Shown here in pieces: positions 27,084 to 36,196 of a stretch of 64,000 nt of DNA. The stretch is from positions 350,307-414,306 of the forward strand of contig NZ_JAMBNR010000003.1 of NCBI RefSeq assembly GCF_023715205.1. Reading direction: 5' to 3'. Under the pieces are notes generated by a model. It was not told the DNA's origin. It made no database searches and was given only the letters and a program-made list of their open reading frames with translations. The position numbers and the translations under genes were made by a program. Each line of letters opens with the position of its first letter. Within the stretch, counting starts at the first letter, position 1. Source of the stretch: Mesobacillus maritimus (lineage in GTDB: Bacteria > Bacillota > Bacilli > Bacillales > Cytobacillaceae).

Positions 27084-27964
27084 CACCCATTCACTTCATC
27101 GGCTTTTAGTAGTTTATTCACAATGAACGTTACGGTAAAGATAATGATTCCAAGTAAAAATGCTAATGCTGTAGCTCGTCCCATATCATTGCTTGAGAAG
27201 GCTAATTGATAGATATATAGGGAGAATGTGAGCGTTGAGTTTTGTGGTCCACCTGTACCATTTGAGATTATGAAAGCTTGGTCAAAGATTTGGAAACAGC
27301 CAACTAATCCCATTGTCACAACATAAAACGTAATGGGCATAAGCTGCGGAACCGTAACATGGAAAAACTGTTTAACTTTAGTTGCTCCATCAATCGATGC
27401 AGCTTCATAAAGACTACCAGGAATATCTTGCAGTCCAGAAAGAAAGACAACCATAAAATGAGGTACCGTTGAAAAAATATTCATCACCATAATGACGGTA
27501 AGAGCGAGGTCTGGATTCGTTAAGAACTGGACTTTTGCCCCAAAGACAGATTCAATCAAGTTTGTGACTAACCCATTGTTGTTAAACAACCACATAAAGA
27601 TTAATGTCATGGCGGAAGAAGATGTAAGTGTAGGAATAAACATAACGGTTAGAAATGCACGGTCAAACTTAACTTTGCTATTTAATAAAGCCGCCAAGAT
27701 CATTGCAATAATCGTTTGAATCGGTACTACAACGGCTACGTATTTGAACGTATTTTGAAACGATGCCCAAAATTTAGGATCGCTAAAGATTTTTTCAAAG
27801 TTACCGAATCCTACAAATGTTCTTGTCCCTGATAAAAGATCGACTTTAAAGAACATCATGAAAAACGCATAGGCAATCGGAACTAAGGTAAAGACAAGGA
27901 TCACCACTAATGCCGGCATTAAGAAGGAATAACCTTGTATATTATTGTATCGTTTCTTCCCCAT
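27083..27964 (-). CDS. ABC sugar-importer permease (MalF type)
   Basis: 293 residues, six membrane segments, and the docking loop EAASIDGATKVKQFFHVTVP (~195-214). Ribosome site GAGGTG. It lies 329 bp downstream of the solute-binding-protein gene; that unusual gap holds MITE copy 3. With the MalG-type partner it forms the channel. No MalK/MsmX ATPase gene is present, so a shared ATPase encoded elsewhere must power it. Confidence 0.9.
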   Translation of the reverse strand: MGKKRYNNIQGYSFLMPALVVILVFTLVPIAYAFFMMFFKVDLLSGTRTFVGFGNFEKIFSDPKFWASFQNTFKYVAVVVPIQTIIAMILAALLNSKVKFDRAFLTVMFIPTLTSSSAMTLIFMWLFNNNGLVTNLIESVFGAKVQFLTNPDLALTVIMVMNIFSTVPHFMVVFLSGLQDIPGSLYEAASIDGATKVKQFFHVTVPQLMPITFYVVTMGLVGCFQIFDQAFIISNGTGGPQNSTLTFSLYIYQLAFSSNDMGRATALAFLLGIIIFTVTFIVNKLLKADEVNG

Positions 27965-28058
27965 TATCTTTTCACCTCTTATTTAGAGAACCACAAGCGA
28001 TTTACCAACAACCTGATTAGAGTAGTTTGTTTTTCATCCGCTCGTTGTAATTGGTTAA

Positions 28059-28240
28059 GGCTGTTTTCGTAAAGATTGTTGTTAAAATCCTAAAGCTGAT
28101 TTTAACGAAATAGTAGCTATTTTGTATGTTTAAAATTAGTTTGCAAGCTCTTTTCTCATAAAATGTAGCTATTTTTATGAATAACCTTGCATATTCAGAG
28201 TATTTTTTGTTGAAAAACAACAAAGTTTGAGAAAAGAGCC
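28059..28240 (+). mobile_element. MITE copy 3 (most complete, inside operon)
   Basis: 182 bp, starting GGCTGTTTTCGTAAAGATTG and ending AAAGTTTGAGAAAAGAGCC, imperfect ~23-bp terminal inverted repeats with five mismatches. Flanked by a perfect 8-bp duplication TTGGTTAA (28051-28058, 28241-28248). Internal hairpin arms GTTAAAATC / GATTTTAAC. It sits between the solute-binding-protein and permease genes, where its hairpins could lower read-through. Confidence 0.92.
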
Positions 28241-28293
28241 TTGGTTAAAGAAGGGCTATTTATCCGAAAATAGCCCCCTATTTACTGAATCCA

Positions 28294-29553
28294 TTATTGC
28301 TGACGTTCGATCTCGTCATTTGCCTCTTTTTCTGCATCTTTCATTGCCTGCTCTACGGATTTGTCTCCGTTAATAGCTGCTAAGAATTGGTTATCAAAAG
28401 CAGTGGCAATGACAGGAAGATACACACCAGAAGACCATACTGTACCGTATTCAGCACCAAGAACATGAGCTTGTAGTTTTTCATTGCTTTCAAGGCCCAT
28501 CTTTTCCGCTACCGATTGGCGAGTCGGGAATGTTCCAGAGATTTCGCTCCACTGTTGTTGACCTTCTCCAGTCATGTAGGAAACGAAATCTACTGCTGCT
28601 TTTTTGTTGTCAGTATCTTTTGCAATTGCATAACCAACATTAAATGTCATCGTTTGTTTCTCCCCATTAACGGTTGGCGCTTCCAAAACTTCAAAGTTTA
28701 CATCAGGGTAATTCTGGTTCAAAGCACTTAGTACCCAGTTTCCTTCAATCATGATTACGGCTTTGTTTAACCCAAACGCTGCCCCTGCAGAGTCCATACC
28801 AAGATCAATAGTTGGATTTTGAAGGTAACCGGCTTTATTTCCATCAACTAGGCTTTGCAGATAGTCAAGTGCCTCTGGGCTTGAAGTAAAGTCAGCACGG
28901 TTTTCTTCATTCACTGGATTTAATCCACTTGCAATTAAACTACTCATATTTCTTGCCATTGTTGCGTCAAAAATCACTGCAGCTTGGTCACCCGATAATT
29001 TGCCTTGAAGTTCTTCAGCAAAAGCAACCAAACCGTCCCAATCTGTAGGAACATCTTCAACAGAATAACCAGCTTCTGTTAATAGATCTGTATTAATGTA
29101 CATCCCAAGTGTTGAATAATCTTTTGGAAGGGCATAAAGTTTGCCTTCTTCATCTTTGAAAGAGTCTAATAGTGGCTGATAAAAATCCTCTGGATTTTCT
29201 ACATCTTCAGAGATGTCCGCTAACACTCCACTGGCGATAAATTTAGGAGCCGCAAATGATTCAAGGTAAAATACATCTGGAGCATTTTTCGCTGCAAAGC
29301 GTGCAGTTAAAGCATCTTGGAAATTATCTTGAATCACTTCAATTTCTACATCTATACCAGATGCTTCTTCAAAGCTTGTAACTGTTTGCTCTAAACCTTC
29401 TGTTTCAGCAGGTGAAGAACCCCATACTGCTAGAGTAATAGAGTCATCTCCCGCTGCACCACCGTTTTCACTATTTGTTTCATCCGAAGATCCACAAGCT
29501 GTTAACCCTGCCACTAAAAATGCACCTGCAATAAACTTAGCTACTTTTTTCAT
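28294..29553 (-). CDS. ABC sugar-binding lipoprotein
   Basis: 419 residues. Type II signal peptide with lipobox LTAC (Cys20), then an extracellular solute-binding family 1 fold: ITLAVWGSSPAETEG, DVFYLESFAAPKFI, LYALPKDYSTLGMYIN and AVIMIEGNWVLSAL. It delivers an alpha-glucoside/oligosaccharide to the MalF/MalG-type permeases. Ribosome site AAGGGGG; starts 20 bp after the phosphorylase gene. Confidence 0.92.
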   Translation of the reverse strand: MKKVAKFIAGAFLVAGLTACGSSDETNSENGGAAGDDSITLAVWGSSPAETEGLEQTVTSFEEASGIDVEIEVIQDNFQDALTARFAAKNAPDVFYLESFAAPKFIASGVLADISEDVENPEDFYQPLLDSFKDEEGKLYALPKDYSTLGMYINTDLLTEAGYSVEDVPTDWDGLVAFAEELQGKLSGDQAAVIFDATMARNMSSLIASGLNPVNEENRADFTSSPEALDYLQSLVDGNKAGYLQNPTIDLGMDSAGAAFGLNKAVIMIEGNWVLSALNQNYPDVNFEVLEAPTVNGEKQTMTFNVGYAIAKDTDNKKAAVDFVSYMTGEGQQQWSEISGTFPTRQSVAEKMGLESNEKLQAHVLGAEYGTVWSSGVYLPVIATAFDNQFLAAINGDKSVEQAMKDAEKEANDEIERQQ

Positions 29554-29573
29554 GAGTTTTCCCCCTTAAGGAA

Positions 29574-31919
29574 TTATGAATTAATTTTAATTTCTAATTG
29601 GTCTTTGCACTCATAAGTGTTTCCGAATGTTTCAAAAGCGAATATTTCATAGTTTTCAGCTTTAACTGTTAAAGAGCTTTGTGTAATGGTCAAGGTCACA
29701 GGTTGTCCTTTCCAGTAGATTGTGAACTTCATATCATCCCAATGCTTCGGTAACTTTGGATTAATCCGTAGTTTTCCATCTAGTACACGCACACCTGCAA
29801 ATCCTAAGACAGCTGACATCCAGATTCCACCGATGGAGGCAGCATGGACACCATGATCGGATGAGAATTTCGCTGGACCCAAGTCGATTTCAGTTGCTCT
29901 TTTAAACAAAGAATACGCAAGATCTTCTTCACCAAGGTCATTAGCCAGTATCGCATGTGTTGAAAGACTTAACGAAGAATCGTGTAAGGTTCTTGGCTCA
30001 TAATAATTGAAGTTCGCTTTCTTCACTTCTTTTGAGAATGATTGCTCTAATAGTAATTGCAAGATGACCACGTCTGCTTGCTTCGTAATTTGCATCTGAT
30101 TTACTTGCTCAAGGTTATATTCATTGAACAAACTACCAACCTTTTCTTGATTTTTGTATTTGGTTAAATCGATTTCTTTTAACTGTAAATACGTATCATC
30201 TTGCGGAATGACCAGATCCTCTTCCCGTGGCTGAGGCAAATATAATTTATCTGATTTAGACTGCCAATTTTTATAAGCTGCGTCTAAATTTAAGTCATTA
30301 TTAAGTGCTTTATAGCGTTCTGGGTTTTCTTGCTTAAGCGCATCTGCATAACGGATTGCAAGCTGCATATTGTGGTGAGCCATATAATTCGTGAAGGCGT
30401 TGTTATCAACATGTTCTTTGTATTCATCTGGCCCGACAACTTGATTAATTTGGTACTCTTGTTTATCTTCATTCCATTCAAGACGGCTTGCCCAGAATGT
30501 AGCGGTATCGAAAATCATCTCATACCCATATTCATCCATAAACTCTTGGTCACCTGTAATCGTATAATATTGATGAACGGCATTCGCAATATCTGCCGTA
30601 ATATGCTGTTCGATAAAACCGGACCAAATTTTTGTTTGCTCACCAGTCACAATATCAACCGCGCCCCAAACCGGTGTCACTTCACCATCTGTTGGCCAAG
30701 CTGCTTCCCAAGGGTACATCGCGCCTTCATAACCATTTTCGGCTGCCTTTTTACGTGCACCTACCAGGCCAAGGTAACGATATTTTAAGAGAGATTTTGC
30801 AACTTCTGGGTTCGAATACATAAAAAATGGTAGAATAAAAATTTCGGTATCCCAGAATGAATGACCTTTATAGCCTTCCCCACTTAATGCTTTTGCACCA
30901 ATTCCCATTCTTTCGTCATGAGCAGGTGTCATAATGGTTAAATGATACATCGCAAAGCGAAGCGCAAGCACATCAAATGAGTCTTTACTATTTACTTCGA
31001 GATTATAGGCATTCCATACTTTTCGATTCCAAGCATCTTGATGCTCTTCCAACAAGAATTGATAGCCTTTTTCAAAGCTTGTCCGTAAATCCTCTAATGA
31101 AGTTTCACGCAACTGCCCAAGGTCGTAATCTGGTGTATCAAATTCTTTGTCACGGCTAGTATAAACAGTTGTAACCTTTTCCATTTCTAGTTTGTCACCT
31201 GGTTCAAGATTCGCTTGGAAGTTCAACCAAACTTTACGGCGATCCATATTCATCACTGGTTCAGATACTTCAACACCATTCACCATTACTTTGTGTGCCG
31301 TATTTAATACCATATCAATTTTAGACTGTGTAGTAGTTTGAACGAGTTGAACAAATCGCTTATCAAAAATTCTACGTTCGCCTTCATGGAAATGCTGGGC
31401 ACCCGTATTGCTCATTTGAGCATTAATTCCAGAGTCAAAAGAAATCGTAACGGGGTGTGTGACACTTTCCACGTCCATCTTCATTCCAATCAAGTGAAGG
31501 TTTTCGAGAGAGACAAAACGTCTAAAGTGGAATCGTACCGTTTTTCCTTTTGGAGAGGTCCAAGTAAATGTTCTAGTTAATTCTGCTGTCTTTAGGTTCA
31601 GTTGACGAACATAATCCTCTGTTTCTCCAAACTCTAAGCTGAAACGCTCTCCATCAATCCGAATATCAAGACGAGTTACATCTGCTAAGTTAGGTAGCTC
31701 CGTTACTTCATTTTCATCGAACTTGTTAAAGGTACCGCTTACAAATAAGTCTCTAGTTTCTTTTAGATAAGCTTCTTCTGTGGCAGACCGAAGGCCCAAA
31801 TACCCATTTCCAAGATACATAATGGATTCGCATTTCCCCAATGTATCTGGAGAGAATTCCACCTCCGATACGATCCAGTTTGTAAAGTTGCCTTTCCCCA
31901 TCGTGTAGTTCATCATCAT
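29574..31919 (-). CDS. GH65 glycoside phosphorylase (maltose/kojibiose/nigerose type)
   Basis: 781 residues, the usual GH65 length: N-terminal beta-sandwich (1-~270), linker helices, (alpha/alpha)6 barrel (~320-690) and small C-terminal beta domain. Catalytic Glu in NQVVGPDEYKEHVDNNAF (~487), phosphate site SLSLSTHAILA (~630). These enzymes phosphorolyse alpha-glucosides with inversion, giving beta-glucose-1-phosphate. The specificity loop reads GFIEQHITADIANAV, unlike the NEWEITFEEIHR loop of classical maltose phosphorylase, so kojibiose, nigerose or another alpha-glucoside is possible. First gene of the operon; AAGGAG seven nt before the first of three ATG codons. Confidence 0.9.
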   Translation of the reverse strand: MMMNYTMGKGNFTNWIVSEVEFSPDTLGKCESIMYLGNGYLGLRSATEEAYLKETRDLFVSGTFNKFDENEVTELPNLADVTRLDIRIDGERFSLEFGETEDYVRQLNLKTAELTRTFTWTSPKGKTVRFHFRRFVSLENLHLIGMKMDVESVTHPVTISFDSGINAQMSNTGAQHFHEGERRIFDKRFVQLVQTTTQSKIDMVLNTAHKVMVNGVEVSEPVMNMDRRKVWLNFQANLEPGDKLEMEKVTTVYTSRDKEFDTPDYDLGQLRETSLEDLRTSFEKGYQFLLEEHQDAWNRKVWNAYNLEVNSKDSFDVLALRFAMYHLTIMTPAHDERMGIGAKALSGEGYKGHSFWDTEIFILPFFMYSNPEVAKSLLKYRYLGLVGARKKAAENGYEGAMYPWEAAWPTDGEVTPVWGAVDIVTGEQTKIWSGFIEQHITADIANAVHQYYTITGDQEFMDEYGYEMIFDTATFWASRLEWNEDKQEYQINQVVGPDEYKEHVDNNAFTNYMAHHNMQLAIRYADALKQENPERYKALNNDLNLDAAYKNWQSKSDKLYLPQPREEDLVIPQDDTYLQLKEIDLTKYKNQEKVGSLFNEYNLEQVNQMQITKQADVVILQLLLEQSFSKEVKKANFNYYEPRTLHDSSLSLSTHAILANDLGEEDLAYSLFKRATEIDLGPAKFSSDHGVHAASIGGIWMSAVLGFAGVRVLDGKLRINPKLPKHWDDMKFTIYWKGQPVTLTITQSSLTVKAENYEIFAFETFGNTYECKDQLEIKINS

Positions 31920-31934
31920 AAACTAGCTCCTTTC

Positions 31935-31948
31935 CGAAAACGTTTTCG
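31935..31948. promoter_or_regulatory. LacI-type operator O1
   Basis: Perfect palindrome CGAAAACGTTTTCG, 15 bp upstream of the phosphorylase start; overlaps the leader and would block transcription. Confidence 0.8.
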
Positions 31949-31979
31949 AGTTAGGTTAAAAAAATAATACTCTTTTTCT

Positions 31980-31993
31980 CGAAAACGTTTTAG
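31980..31993. promoter_or_regulatory. LacI-type operator O2
   Basis: CGAAAACGTTTTAG, 12 of 14 identical to O1, 45 bp from it. Confidence 0.75.
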
Positions 31994-32023
31994 TGTTTCG
32001 GTAAAAAAAATTCTCTTCGTCAC

Positions 32024-32037
32024 CGAAAACGTTCTAG
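32024..32037. promoter_or_regulatory. LacI-type operator O3
   Basis: CGAAAACGTTCTAG, 44 bp from O2. Confidence 0.72.
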
Positions 32038-32079
32038 TGTAGTGGCAAAAAAAGAGAGTTCTTTCCTAGTCTTTCTGAG

Positions 32080-32093
32080 CGAAAACGTTTTAG
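32080..32093. promoter_or_regulatory. LacI-type operator O4
   Basis: CGAAAACGTTTTAG, 56 bp from O3, in the promoter-proximal AT-rich region; the remaining 160 bp up to the next terminator hold no gene. Confidence 0.75.
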
Positions 32094-32257
32094 TTTTCTT
32101 CCAAAAAAATATTTTAGTGTAAACCTCTAAGACAATAACTTGTATATACACAATATAATGTAACCGTTTTAAAGAGTCAACAAAAATATTATTCAAATAA
32201 TAAAAAAATTACCTCGATTATTACGGTATACCTTCCCTCTTACCTCTAATAAAAAAT

Positions 32258-32293
32258 AAAACCCCTGCGAATCAACATTCGCAGGGGTTTTTT
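32258..32293. terminator. Terminator of the acid-sugar operon
   Basis: AAAACCCCTGCGAAT / ATTCGCAGGGGTTTT stem with T-runs; placed after the DUF1537 kinase gene. Confidence 0.92.
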
Positions 32294-32296
32294 ATA

Positions 32297-33721
32297 CTAC
32301 TTCTCTTCCAACACTTCAACAACTTCTTTTAAAGTGTCTTTTGTTCCAACGTTTCCTGGGAAGACAACATAAGAAGTGTGTGGGAATTTGCTTTCTTCGC
32401 CTGTTTTCCAGACTGGAATTCCTGGTGCGACTTGACCGGATACTTCTGCACGTTTAACAGATAAACCGACTGTACCGATACTTGAAGAGGTAATTCCACC
32501 TTTGGCGATAATGTACTTCGGCTTTACTTTTAAGTCATGAACGATGCTTGTGACGGCGTCGGAAATTTTTACGGAAAGCTTTAACTCTTCTTCCGCACGG
32601 CCTTCGCCTAAGTCTAAGCGCTCACGGCGAGTGTAATACACGACAGACTTGCCAGCGGTGATTAGCTCTTCACAAGTCGTACGAACACGATCAACTTCTT
32701 GCTGGAACTTCTCGTCATCTAACACTAAGTGAACATCAAACTCAACTGGAGTCACAAGACCACTATCTAAAAGCGCATATAATTGCTCGGTTGTCTTTTG
32801 TACGTGTGAACCAACCGCGACAAGACCACCGTTTGTTGTTTCTTCGGTAATTAGTTCTTCTCTTGTTAACAACGCTTTGTCAGGGATGCCACCGATGACT
32901 TTTGTGAGCGCAGCGGCACTGCGGCAAATAAATTTCTTGCCTTCTTTCATCGCTTGAATGAACGCTGTGACAAATACTTCAACATCGACATAATCAACGG
33001 CATTGACGACTACTTTATTAAAGTTTGTTACACTCATTAACTGCTCTTTAATTCCTGCAACATTCAAGGAACGAAGGTCTTCTAGGCTAATGTAAGTTGT
33101 ACCTTCTTTTGTATACTCCCCATTTGTTTTTTCTTCGACCCATTCACCTAAGTGAGAGGATTGATAACCGAAAGTACGGTCTTTCGCAAACTCTGTTTCG
33201 CCAGCAGGAACCAGTTCTTCCCCGTATTGAACGTAATGAACATTGTTGATTGTTAAACGTCCACCTTCTTTGAAGAAGGGAATAATGATTTCGCCGTCAA
33301 AAGAAGCATCACCTATGTTTTCAATTGTGTTTTTCATTGTTTCTGTTTCAAGCGGGTAATGTCCACGCAATGTGGAATCACCTCGGCTGATGATTACATA
33401 CGGAATACCTTCCTGCTGGGACACTTCATGCACACGACGCGCGATGTCCTGGTGCACTTCCATTGTTTCCTTTGCTGTAAAACTACGCGAATTGGTTAGT
33501 AAGAAAAAGATGCTTTTTTCTTCACGGAAACCTTGCTCGATGCTTTCTTTCGTCCAATCGGTATAAACGGAGACACCATGAACGGTTTGAACACCGGTTG
33601 GGTCATCATCAAGGACAACAATTTTATAGTTAAAATTCTTGCGCTCTTCCACTAGATTCGCTTGAATTTCTTCATGATTCACGTCTTTAAGGTTTGCTAA
33701 TAGTTCAGATGCTTTTGCCAT
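32297..33721 (-). CDS. Four-carbon acid-sugar kinase (DUF1537, OtnK/DtnK type)
   Basis: 474 residues. N-terminal substrate domain with LDDDPTGVQTVHGVSVYT and SRGDSTLRGHYPLE; C-terminal nucleotide-binding domain with KPKYIIAKGGITSSSIGT and FPGNVGTKDTL. Characterised DUF1537 enzymes phosphorylate D-threonate, D-erythronate or 3-oxo-tetronate. Its gene lies 2 bp after a GarR/LtnD-type dehydrogenase and in line with a GntP permease, the YgbJ-K-N arrangement. Which acid sugar is used cannot be told from sequence. Confidence 0.88.
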   Translation of the reverse strand: MAKASELLANLKDVNHEEIQANLVEERKNFNYKIVVLDDDPTGVQTVHGVSVYTDWTKESIEQGFREEKSIFFLLTNSRSFTAKETMEVHQDIARRVHEVSQQEGIPYVIISRGDSTLRGHYPLETETMKNTIENIGDASFDGEIIIPFFKEGGRLTINNVHYVQYGEELVPAGETEFAKDRTFGYQSSHLGEWVEEKTNGEYTKEGTTYISLEDLRSLNVAGIKEQLMSVTNFNKVVVNAVDYVDVEVFVTAFIQAMKEGKKFICRSAAALTKVIGGIPDKALLTREELITEETTNGGLVAVGSHVQKTTEQLYALLDSGLVTPVEFDVHLVLDDEKFQQEVDRVRTTCEELITAGKSVVYYTRRERLDLGEGRAEEELKLSVKISDAVTSIVHDLKVKPKYIIAKGGITSSSIGTVGLSVKRAEVSGQVAPGIPVWKTGEESKFPHTSYVVFPGNVGTKDTLKEVVEVLEEK

Positions 33722-33723
33722 TT

Positions 33724-34623
33724 TTATTGCTCCTTTCCGCCAACAACTACATTCGCTAGTTTCTCATAATGTTGCACAATACTTGCATGATCTAACGCTT
33801 CTTTTCCGTCCGCTTTTAAACTATGGAAGATTTCAAGCAGTTGCGCAGATAATGGAAGTGGAACAGCTAGTTCATGCGCTGTGTTCATCACGTTCGTTAA
33901 ATCTTTCATATTGATATCGACACGGCCGCCAGCTTTGAAGTTGCGGTCAATGATCATTGGAATTTTCGCATCCATGACCGTGCTTCCTGCCAGTCCCCCA
34001 CGGATAGCTTGGTACATTTTTTCTACATCGATTCCAGCTTTTTCGGCAAGCACAAGCGCTTCAGAAACAGCAGCAATGTTTAAGTTTACGATGATTTGGT
34101 TCGCAAGTTTCGCCGTTGTTCCACATCCTGAATCCCCAACAAGTACGATGTCGCTCCCCATATCAGCTAGTATAGGTTTTACATCTTCAAACACTTCCGC
34201 ATTTCCACCAACCATGATCGCAAGCGTTCCATCGATTGCTTTTGGCTCCCCACCACTTACTGGTGCATCAAGGAAGTAAACACCTTTTTCGGCAGCAAGG
34301 CTCGCCATTTCTTTTGATTCAACTGGTGAAACCGAACTCATGTCGATGATGACCGTGCCTTCACGAGAGCCTTCCATGACTCCATTTTCACCGAAAACAG
34401 CTTGGCGCACGTGTACGCCTTTTGGTAACATCGTGATGACGACATCGCTAGCTAGTGCGACTTCTTTCCCGGACGATGCAGGATTCGCTCCCTCAGTTAC
34501 AAGCGTATCAACGGCTGCTTGGTTTAAGTCGAACACAGTAACTTGATTCCCGTTCTTCAATAAGTTGCGTACCATCGGTGTTCCCATAATTCCAAGTCCA
34601 ATAAATCCAACACTTTTTTTCAT
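33724..34623 (-). CDS. Beta-hydroxyacid dehydrogenase (LtnD / GarR family)
   Basis: 299 residues: Rossmann NAD motif GFIGLGIMGTPMVRN at the N-terminus, substrate loop DAPVSGGEPKA (~120), catalytic Lys in GCGTTAKLANQI (~171) and C-terminal all-helical domain. The family oxidises L-threonate (LtnD) or reduces tartronate semialdehyde (GarR). The DUF1537 kinase next to it favours an acid-sugar dehydrogenase acting before phosphorylation. A weak hairpin (34691-34716) lies between this gene and the permease gene. Confidence 0.87.
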   Translation of the reverse strand: MKKSVGFIGLGIMGTPMVRNLLKNGNQVTVFDLNQAAVDTLVTEGANPASSGKEVALASDVVITMLPKGVHVRQAVFGENGVMEGSREGTVIIDMSSVSPVESKEMASLAAEKGVYFLDAPVSGGEPKAIDGTLAIMVGGNAEVFEDVKPILADMGSDIVLVGDSGCGTTAKLANQIIVNLNIAAVSEALVLAEKAGIDVEKMYQAIRGGLAGSTVMDAKIPMIIDRNFKAGGRVDINMKDLTNVMNTAHELAVPLPLSAQLLEIFHSLKADGKEALDHASIVQHYEKLANVVVGGKEQ

Positions 34624-34690
34624 AATAACTCCATCTCCATTCTAGTAGTCTAAGTTTGTTTATAATCTCACAAATGATTTTTAAAGGGAA

Positions 34691-34716
34691 GCGAGTGACG
34701 AATCATCTTCACTCGC
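34691..34716 (-). promoter_or_regulatory. Intercistronic hairpin in the acid-sugar operon
   Basis: GCGAGTGA / TCACTCGC stem without a T-run, between permease and dehydrogenase genes; it could stabilise or separate the mRNA segments. Confidence 0.5.
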
Positions 34717-34744
34717 AATCTATCATTCTAACAAGCTCCCAGTC

Positions 34745-36109
34745 TTACAATCCTGGTAAAATTCCTGTAAACATGCTCAAAATATAAACAGCGATAAGGG
34801 CCGTAACACCGGATAAGAAGCCACCGATCGACCATACTTTCAATGTTTCGGTCATTGACAAGCGACCGAATTTACTTACTACCCAGAAACCTGAATCGTT
34901 TGGTAAAGATAAACCAACACCACCGGCACAGATCGCAAGCCCTAGTAATACTGGTGATACGCCAAGCTCAATGGCCATCGGTCCCATGATCGCAGAAGTT
35001 GTGACAAGTGCAACTGTTGCAGAACCTAGTGATGCACGTAAAATTTGCGAGAACAAGAACGCAAGAAGTAAAGCTGGCATGCTTAGACCTTGCATTAAGT
35101 CGATGATCAAGTCACCAATTCCAGTTTCTTGAACCACTTTTCCGAATGCTCCACCAGCACCTGTGATTAAAATAACCATTCCGCTTTGATCAAATGCATC
35201 AGAGAAGATTTTGCTGCTGTCTTCTTTAATGTAAGGTTTTAATACGAACATCGCGACAATCACACTGATTAATAGGGCTACGTTTTTGTCCCCGATCACC
35301 GCAAAGAAAGTGTTTACAATATGATCTGGATTCTCTTTAAAAATTAAACCAACAACTGTGTTTGATAAAATCAACACGATTGGAAGAAGCAACATTCCAA
35401 AAGAAAGACCTGTTGAGATTTCTTTTTGGTTCGGATCTTTTGTTTCTTCCATTTCTGTAATTTCAGAGGGATGAAGACGACCTTCGTTGGTGATCTTTTT
35501 CCCAATAAACTTCCCGTAAATAATTCCTCCGACTAGAACCCCAGGAATCGCAACAAGCAAACCGTAGATAAAGAAAATCCCGATATCTGAACCAACTTGG
35601 TCAGCAACAACGAGCGGACCTGGAGTTGGAATGATTAAGCTGTGCGCAGTGATTAAACCAATCGCAAGAATCGCGACAAAAGTAGAAAGAGAGATTTTCG
35701 TTTTAATCGATAAGTTCTGAATCAGTTTGTGTAAAATAATGAACGCTGCATCAAAGAATACTGGAATTGAAACCGTGATGGCGGTCGCACCCATTGCGTA
35801 TGGAGAGTTTTTCACTCCAAAAGCGCGAAGCATCCCAGTGGCAATTTTACTAATCGCACCAGAAGAAGCTAAGAATTGGCCAAAAATAATTCCAAGACCA
35901 ATCAAAATCCCGACGCCGGTTAACGTACTACCAAATCCACCGGCAACGATGCCCGGTACATCTTTCGCAGGAATACTCGAAACTAGGCCAAGCCCAATCG
36001 CGATAACTAATAGCGAGATAAAGGCGTCCCATTTAAATTTAATAATAAAGACAAATAGTAGAATAAGAGCAACAATGAATCCTACAATAAGGGCATTGCC
36101 TGTTAACAT
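34745..36109 (-). CDS. GntP-family gluconate/acid-sugar permease
   Basis: 454 residues with about 12 membrane segments; family blocks FGSTLTGVGILIGLG, GHS-like LITAHSLIIPTPGPL (~150) and LGSATVALVTTSAIM (~370). GntP members import gluconate and other aldonates with H+; the YgbN branch accompanies LtnD and OtnK homologues as here. Ribosome site GGGAGG. Two cre boxes lie directly upstream. Confidence 0.9.
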   Translation of the reverse strand: MLTGNALIVGFIVALILLFVFIIKFKWDAFISLLVIAIGLGLVSSIPAKDVPGIVAGGFGSTLTGVGILIGLGIIFGQFLASSGAISKIATGMLRAFGVKNSPYAMGATAITVSIPVFFDAAFIILHKLIQNLSIKTKISLSTFVAILAIGLITAHSLIIPTPGPLVVADQVGSDIGIFFIYGLLVAIPGVLVGGIIYGKFIGKKITNEGRLHPSEITEMEETKDPNQKEISTGLSFGMLLLPIVLILSNTVVGLIFKENPDHIVNTFFAVIGDKNVALLISVIVAMFVLKPYIKEDSSKIFSDAFDQSGMVILITGAGGAFGKVVQETGIGDLIIDLMQGLSMPALLLAFLFSQILRASLGSATVALVTTSAIMGPMAIELGVSPVLLGLAICAGGVGLSLPNDSGFWVVSKFGRLSMTETLKVWSIGGFLSGVTALIAVYILSMFTGILPGL

Positions 36110-36135
36110 GTTGTGTTCCTCCCCAAATTATACGT

Positions 36136-36151
36136 TTTATAACGCTTCCAT
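36136..36151. promoter_or_regulatory. CcpA cre box 1 upstream of the GntP operon
   Basis: On the minus strand ATGGAAGCGTTATAAA matches 15 of 16 consensus positions, 26 bp from the permease start. Confidence 0.72.
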
Positions 36152-36167
36152 TTTTAGTCTGTTTATC

Positions 36168-36183
36168 TTATTAGCGCTTCCAT
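36168..36183. promoter_or_regulatory. CcpA cre box 2 upstream of the GntP operon
   Basis: On the minus strand ATGGAAGCGCTAATAA matches 15 of 16 positions; 32 bp (three helical turns) from box 1, so the two lie on one DNA face. Confidence 0.75.
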
Positions 36184-36196
36184 TTTATTGAAAGTT

